A stretch of 51,205 bases of DNA from JAFGKM01 sp964413825 (GTDB lineage Bacteria > Ratteibacteria > UBA8468 > B48-G9 > JAFGKM01), in assembly GCA_964413825.1 (NCBI GenBank), contig CAYPTS010000005.1, positions 1 to 51,205 of the forward strand, written 5' to 3'. Each line of letters begins with the position of its first letter. Position 1 is the first letter of the stretch. The position numbers and the translations under genes were made by a program. Positions 48,247 through 51,205 of the stretch are shown one piece after another. The notes beneath the pieces were generated by a model. The model saw only the letters and a list, made by a program, of their open reading frames with translations. It was not told where the DNA came from and made no database searches.

Positions 48247-51027
48247 ATGGATTACTCAAAAACGGTTTATCTGCCGCAGACTTCCTTCCCCATGAAAGGG
48301 AACCTTCCGGCGAGGGAACCGGAGTTCCTGAAGATGTGGGAAGAAAAAGACGTCTACGGGAAAGTATCCGAAAAAAACAGGGGAAAGGCAACGTACATCC
48401 TTCACGACGGTCCGCCCTATGCCAACGGGCACATACACCTGGGCACCGCTCTTAACAAGATTTTAAAGGACGTCGTGGTCAAGTACCGCTCCATGAATGG
48501 TTTTTATACGCCCTACAAGCCCGGCTGGGACTGCCACGGCATGCCCATAGAACACCAGGTGTTCAAAGAGATGAAGGCGCGCAAAAGCGACGTCGACATC
48601 CTGCAGTTCCGGAAACAGGCGGCGCAGTACGCACAAAAGTTCATAGACATCCAGCGTGCGGAACTCAAACGTCTCGGCGTGCTTGGCAACTGGAACAACC
48701 CTTACCTCACCCTTTCGCGCGATTACGAAGCGGACATCATAAAGGCATTCGGCAGGCTGGCGCTCGACGGCTACGTGTACCAGGCGTATAAACCCATCTA
48801 CTGGTGCATTTCCTGCGAAACCGCCCTCGCCGAGGCGGAGATAGAGTACGAGGATAAGAAAGCGCCTGCGATATACGTAAAATTCCCCATGGCGGACGAT
48901 GAAAAAAATAACGCCTCGTTTCTGATATGGACGACCACCCCGTGGACGCTTCCTGCGAACACCGCTATAGCCGTGCATCCGGACCTGACGTACGTTCTCG
49001 TTGAAACGCCCGAAGGCAGGTACGTGCTGGCAGAAAAACTTCTTGACGAGGTCATGGGCAAACGCGAACTCAAATACTCTGTACTGCAGAAATTCCCGGG
49101 CACGGAACTGGAAAACCGCCAATATGACAACCCTCTGGTAAAAAGGCGCTCAAGGGTCATACTTGCCGACTTCGTCTCCTCGGAAGACGGGACGGGCTGT
49201 GTTCATTCGGCGCCCGGGCACGGAGAAGAAGACTATTACGCCGGACTGAAAAACAACCTCGAGATACTCTCTCCTGTCGATGAACGCGGCAGGTTCACCG
49301 GCGAAGTAGAAGAGTTTGCGGGACAGAAGGTCTTTGATGCCGACCCGCTGATAATACAGAAACTGAAAGACAGCGGCGCGCTGTTTTTCAGCGAGGAAAT
49401 CACCCACTCCTACCCGCACTGCTGGCGGTGCAAAAAACCCGTCATCTTCAGAAGCACAAAACAGTGGTTCCTGAAAATAGACCACGACAAACTCCGGGAC
49501 CTGATAAACTCCGAGATTGAAAAGACCCGCTGGGTGCCGGCGGAAAGCAAAAACAGGATTTCCGCAATGGTCGGGTCCAGGCCTGACTGGTGCCTTTCAA
49601 GACAGCGATTATGGGGCGTGCCCATCCCCGCGTTTTACTGCGGCGCCTGCAACAAGGCTGTCATCACAAAAGAGTCGGTTTTGCACGTGGAAAACCTCAT
49701 AAGGCAGAACGGGTCTGACACATGGATGGAAAAACCGCCCGAAGAACTCCTGCCCGGAAGGTTTGCCTGTCCTTTCTGCGGGAACGGAGCCAGAAGCAAC
49801 TTCAGGAAAGAAACCGACATACTCGACGTATGGTTTGATTCCGGCGTCAGCCACCTTGCGGTTCTCAAGGAATCCGAAGGGCTCCGTTGGCCCGCGGACC
49901 TCTATCTCGAAGGCAGCGACCAGCACAGGGGCTGGTTCCAGACCTCCATCATAACCTCCTGCGGAATAAAAAAACAGGCGCCATACGGAACGGTGCTCAC
50001 CCACGGGTTCGTGGTGGACGCCGACGGAAGGAAGATGAGCAAGTCCCTGGGCAACGTCATAAAACCGGAAGAACTGATTAAAAAATACGGCGCCGAGATA
50101 CTGCGCCTGTGGAGCATCTCGGAAAACTACCAGCAGGACATAAGGATATCCGACGGCATCCTCAAAAACGTAATCATGTCCTACAGGAACGTGCGCAACA
50201 CACTCCGGTACCTGCTGGGCAACCTGCACGATTTCACGCCGGAGCGGGCGGTTGACGCGGAAAAACTTACAGGGACGGACAGATGGGCGCTGGAAAAACT
50301 GAAAGAGACAGTGAACGAGGTAACCGCCAATTATGAAAAATTCGCATTCAACAAGGCATACGAACAACTGCACAACTACTGCAACCTGTACCTGTCATCC
50401 TTCTACCTCGACCACCTGAAGGACCGGCTGTACACATACGGAAAAAACTCCGCGGAACGCAGAAGCGGACAAACCGCTCTTTACCACATCCTCAACGCGC
50501 TGGTGCGCCTCCTTGCGCCTTTGCTGTCTTTCACCGCAGAGGAAGCGTACCAACTTCTGCCATGGGGTGCGGAAAACGACAGTATATTCATGGAAGACTG
50601 GCCGGAACAGGACGCGCCGAATAAGGAGATGCTGGCGCGCTGGGAACGGTTTTTCGAGATACGCAAGATGGTGCTGAAGAAGATAGAGGAGCAGAGAGAG
50701 GCAAAGGTTGTCGGAAGCAGTCTCGAGGCGAAGGTAACGATTTCGGCGGACGAAGAAACGCTAAAATTTCTGAAATCCTTTGAGGGACTCACGGGACTGT
50801 TCATCGTCTCCGAAGTAATCCTTTCCCCTGTTTCTTCTACCCTACGGGGAGAGGGGCAGGGTGAGGGGGATAAGATAACCATCACCGTGGAGAAGACCTC
50901 TTTCGGAAAGTGCGCACGTTGCTGGGTACATTTTCCCGAGGTGAAAAGCGGCGACCCTGCCGCGGAAATCTGCCCAAAATGCAAAAAAGCCCTCCAAGAA
51001 GATGGCATCTTGCCGCCTACAATATAA
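48247..51027 (+). CDS. ileS: Isoleucyl-tRNA synthetase
   Basis: This 926-residue class I synthetase charges tRNA-Ile. The HIGH-type motif is PPYANGHIHLG (near residue 57) and KMSKS is KMSKSLGN (near residue 598). The editing domain has WTTTPWTLPANTA (near residue 225). The C-terminal zinc finger has CARCW and CPKC. Residues about 863-875 (SSTLRGEGQGEGD) are encoded by repeat B and precede the zinc finger in frame. AAGGAG seven bases before the ATG at 48247 fixes the start. Confidence 0.98.
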   Translation: MDYSKTVYLPQTSFPMKGNLPAREPEFLKMWEEKDVYGKVSEKNRGKATYILHDGPPYANGHIHLGTALNKILKDVVVKYRSMNGFYTPYKPGWDCHGMPIEHQVFKEMKARKSDVDILQFRKQAAQYAQKFIDIQRAELKRLGVLGNWNNPYLTLSRDYEADIIKAFGRLALDGYVYQAYKPIYWCISCETALAEAEIEYEDKKAPAIYVKFPMADDEKNNASFLIWTTTPWTLPANTAIAVHPDLTYVLVETPEGRYVLAEKLLDEVMGKRELKYSVLQKFPGTELENRQYDNPLVKRRSRVILADFVSSEDGTGCVHSAPGHGEEDYYAGLKNNLEILSPVDERGRFTGEVEEFAGQKVFDADPLIIQKLKDSGALFFSEEITHSYPHCWRCKKPVIFRSTKQWFLKIDHDKLRDLINSEIEKTRWVPAESKNRISAMVGSRPDWCLSRQRLWGVPIPAFYCGACNKAVITKESVLHVENLIRQNGSDTWMEKPPEELLPGRFACPFCGNGARSNFRKETDILDVWFDSGVSHLAVLKESEGLRWPADLYLEGSDQHRGWFQTSIITSCGIKKQAPYGTVLTHGFVVDADGRKMSKSLGNVIKPEELIKKYGAEILRLWSISENYQQDIRISDGILKNVIMSYRNVRNTLRYLLGNLHDFTPERAVDAEKLTGTDRWALEKLKETVNEVTANYEKFAFNKAYEQLHNYCNLYLSSFYLDHLKDRLYTYGKNSAERRSGQTALYHILNALVRLLAPLLSFTAEEAYQLLPWGAENDSIFMEDWPEQDAPNKEMLARWERFFEIRKMVLKKIEEQREAKVVGSSLEAKVTISADEETLKFLKSFEGLTGLFIVSEVILSPVSSTLRGEGQGEGDKITITVEKTSFGKCARCWVHFPEVKSGDPAAEICPKCKKALQEDGILPPTI
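50834..50870. repeat. Repeat family B, copy inside ileS
   Basis: TTCTACCCTACGGGGAGAGG, then GGCAGGGTGAGGGGGATAAG. It matches the 41219-41256 copy almost exactly. The frame stays open. Confidence 0.9.
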
Positions 51028-51029
51028 AT

Positions 51030-51148
51030 AACGGATTGAGTTAGCCAGATAGCAAGGCGGTAAGGAGGAAGCGAAGAGGCGTATTAAACATACGTCGATG
51101 AAGATGACGACGAAACCAACAACGCTATCTGGATGAAATCAATTCGTT
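51030..51148. repeat. 119-bp element with inverted ends before the NYN gene
   Basis: Outer arms AACGGATTGA / TCAATTCGTT match at nine of ten bases, and CCAGATAGC / GCTATCTGG match perfectly. An inner CGTAT / ATACG hairpin is flanked by purine-rich sequence. It ends four bases before the next ATG. Confidence 0.7.
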
Positions 51149-51151
51149 ACG

Positions 51152-51205
51152 ATGGAATATGTAATTGATGCATACAACCTAATCAAAAGCAGTTTTCTAA
51201 GGGAG
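51152..51205 (+). CDS. NYN/YacP-like domain protein, 5' fragment
   Basis: The window ends after 18 codons, MEYVIDAYNLIKSSFLRE. The start matches the first strand of NYN (YacP-like) ribonuclease domains, in which an aspartate in D-x-YN-L lies in the active site. No usual ribosome site is present because the 119-bp element ends just before the ATG. The assignment rests on this short motif only. Confidence 0.6.
   Translation, partial: MEYVIDAYNLIKSSFLRE

Noticed and set aside
1..51205. CRISPR array, prophage or insertion sequence with a transposase gene
   Set aside because: No regularly spaced direct repeats, phage structural genes or transposase motifs were seen; the repeats present are short palindromes.

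Overview
The window looks like a chromosomal segment of an uncultured, anaerobic, Gram-negative bacterium. LpxB, KdsB, an MsbA-type exporter and a PagL-like enzyme imply an outer membrane with lipid A. Hcp, rubrerythrin, several Fe-S proteins and the COG1900/NIL-ferredoxin pair imply anaerobic redox and sulfur metabolism. A lone H-X9-DG prepilin beside sugar genes is typical of Planctomycetota, Lentisphaerota and Omnitrophota-like lineages. I lean to an Omnitrophota-like genome, but no rRNA is present and the placement is inference.

Layout. 1-9625 (minus): gyrB, gyrA, a DksA-like gene, lspA, lgt, an FHA gene and clpB, probably read from a strong promoter before gyrB. 9792-16258 (minus): a carbohydrate-type operon of a LacI regulator, a prepilin-like protein, a large secreted glycosidase-like protein and two Gfo/Idh/MocA oxidoreductases; two LacI-type operators flank the lacI promoter. 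16444-18142: an Xre regulator with twin operators, and a divergent membrane protein. 18197-21863 (minus): ispF, an M23 peptidase and a Maf-RlmD fusion. 21897-26391: an oligogalacturonate-lyase-like propeller, rubrerythrin, a DUF4380 protein and a ferredoxin-type aldo/keto reductase. 26392-27065: two candidate noncoding RNAs and tRNA-Cys. 27369-33538 (plus): Hcp, Rrf2, COG1900 protein, NIL-ferredoxin, NadA, NifU-like protein and MnmA. 33608-38790: a radical SAM protein, PagL-like protein, LpxB and MsbA. 38887-42759: purL and purM with a DUF559 nuclease between them. Then nikR, kdsB-pyrG, ferredoxin-trpE-trpG, ileS, and the first 18 codons of a NYN/YacP-like gene.

The most unusual features are these. 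(1) Several families of short palindromic repeats lie between genes and have entered reading frames in frame (lspA, mnmA, lpxB, ileS, DUF559 gene). One family occurs as an inverted pair around the DUF559 nuclease gene and as solo or paired copies elsewhere, which suggests a possible REP/RAYT-like nuclease-repeat system. (2) Two convergent candidate RNAs lie beside tRNA-Cys, each with its own near-consensus promoter. (3) Three transcription factor genes have clear dyads at their promoters. (4) Maf and RlmD are fused. Promoters here fit the TTGACA-17-TATAAT pattern well, and kdsB and ispF appear to be leaderless.
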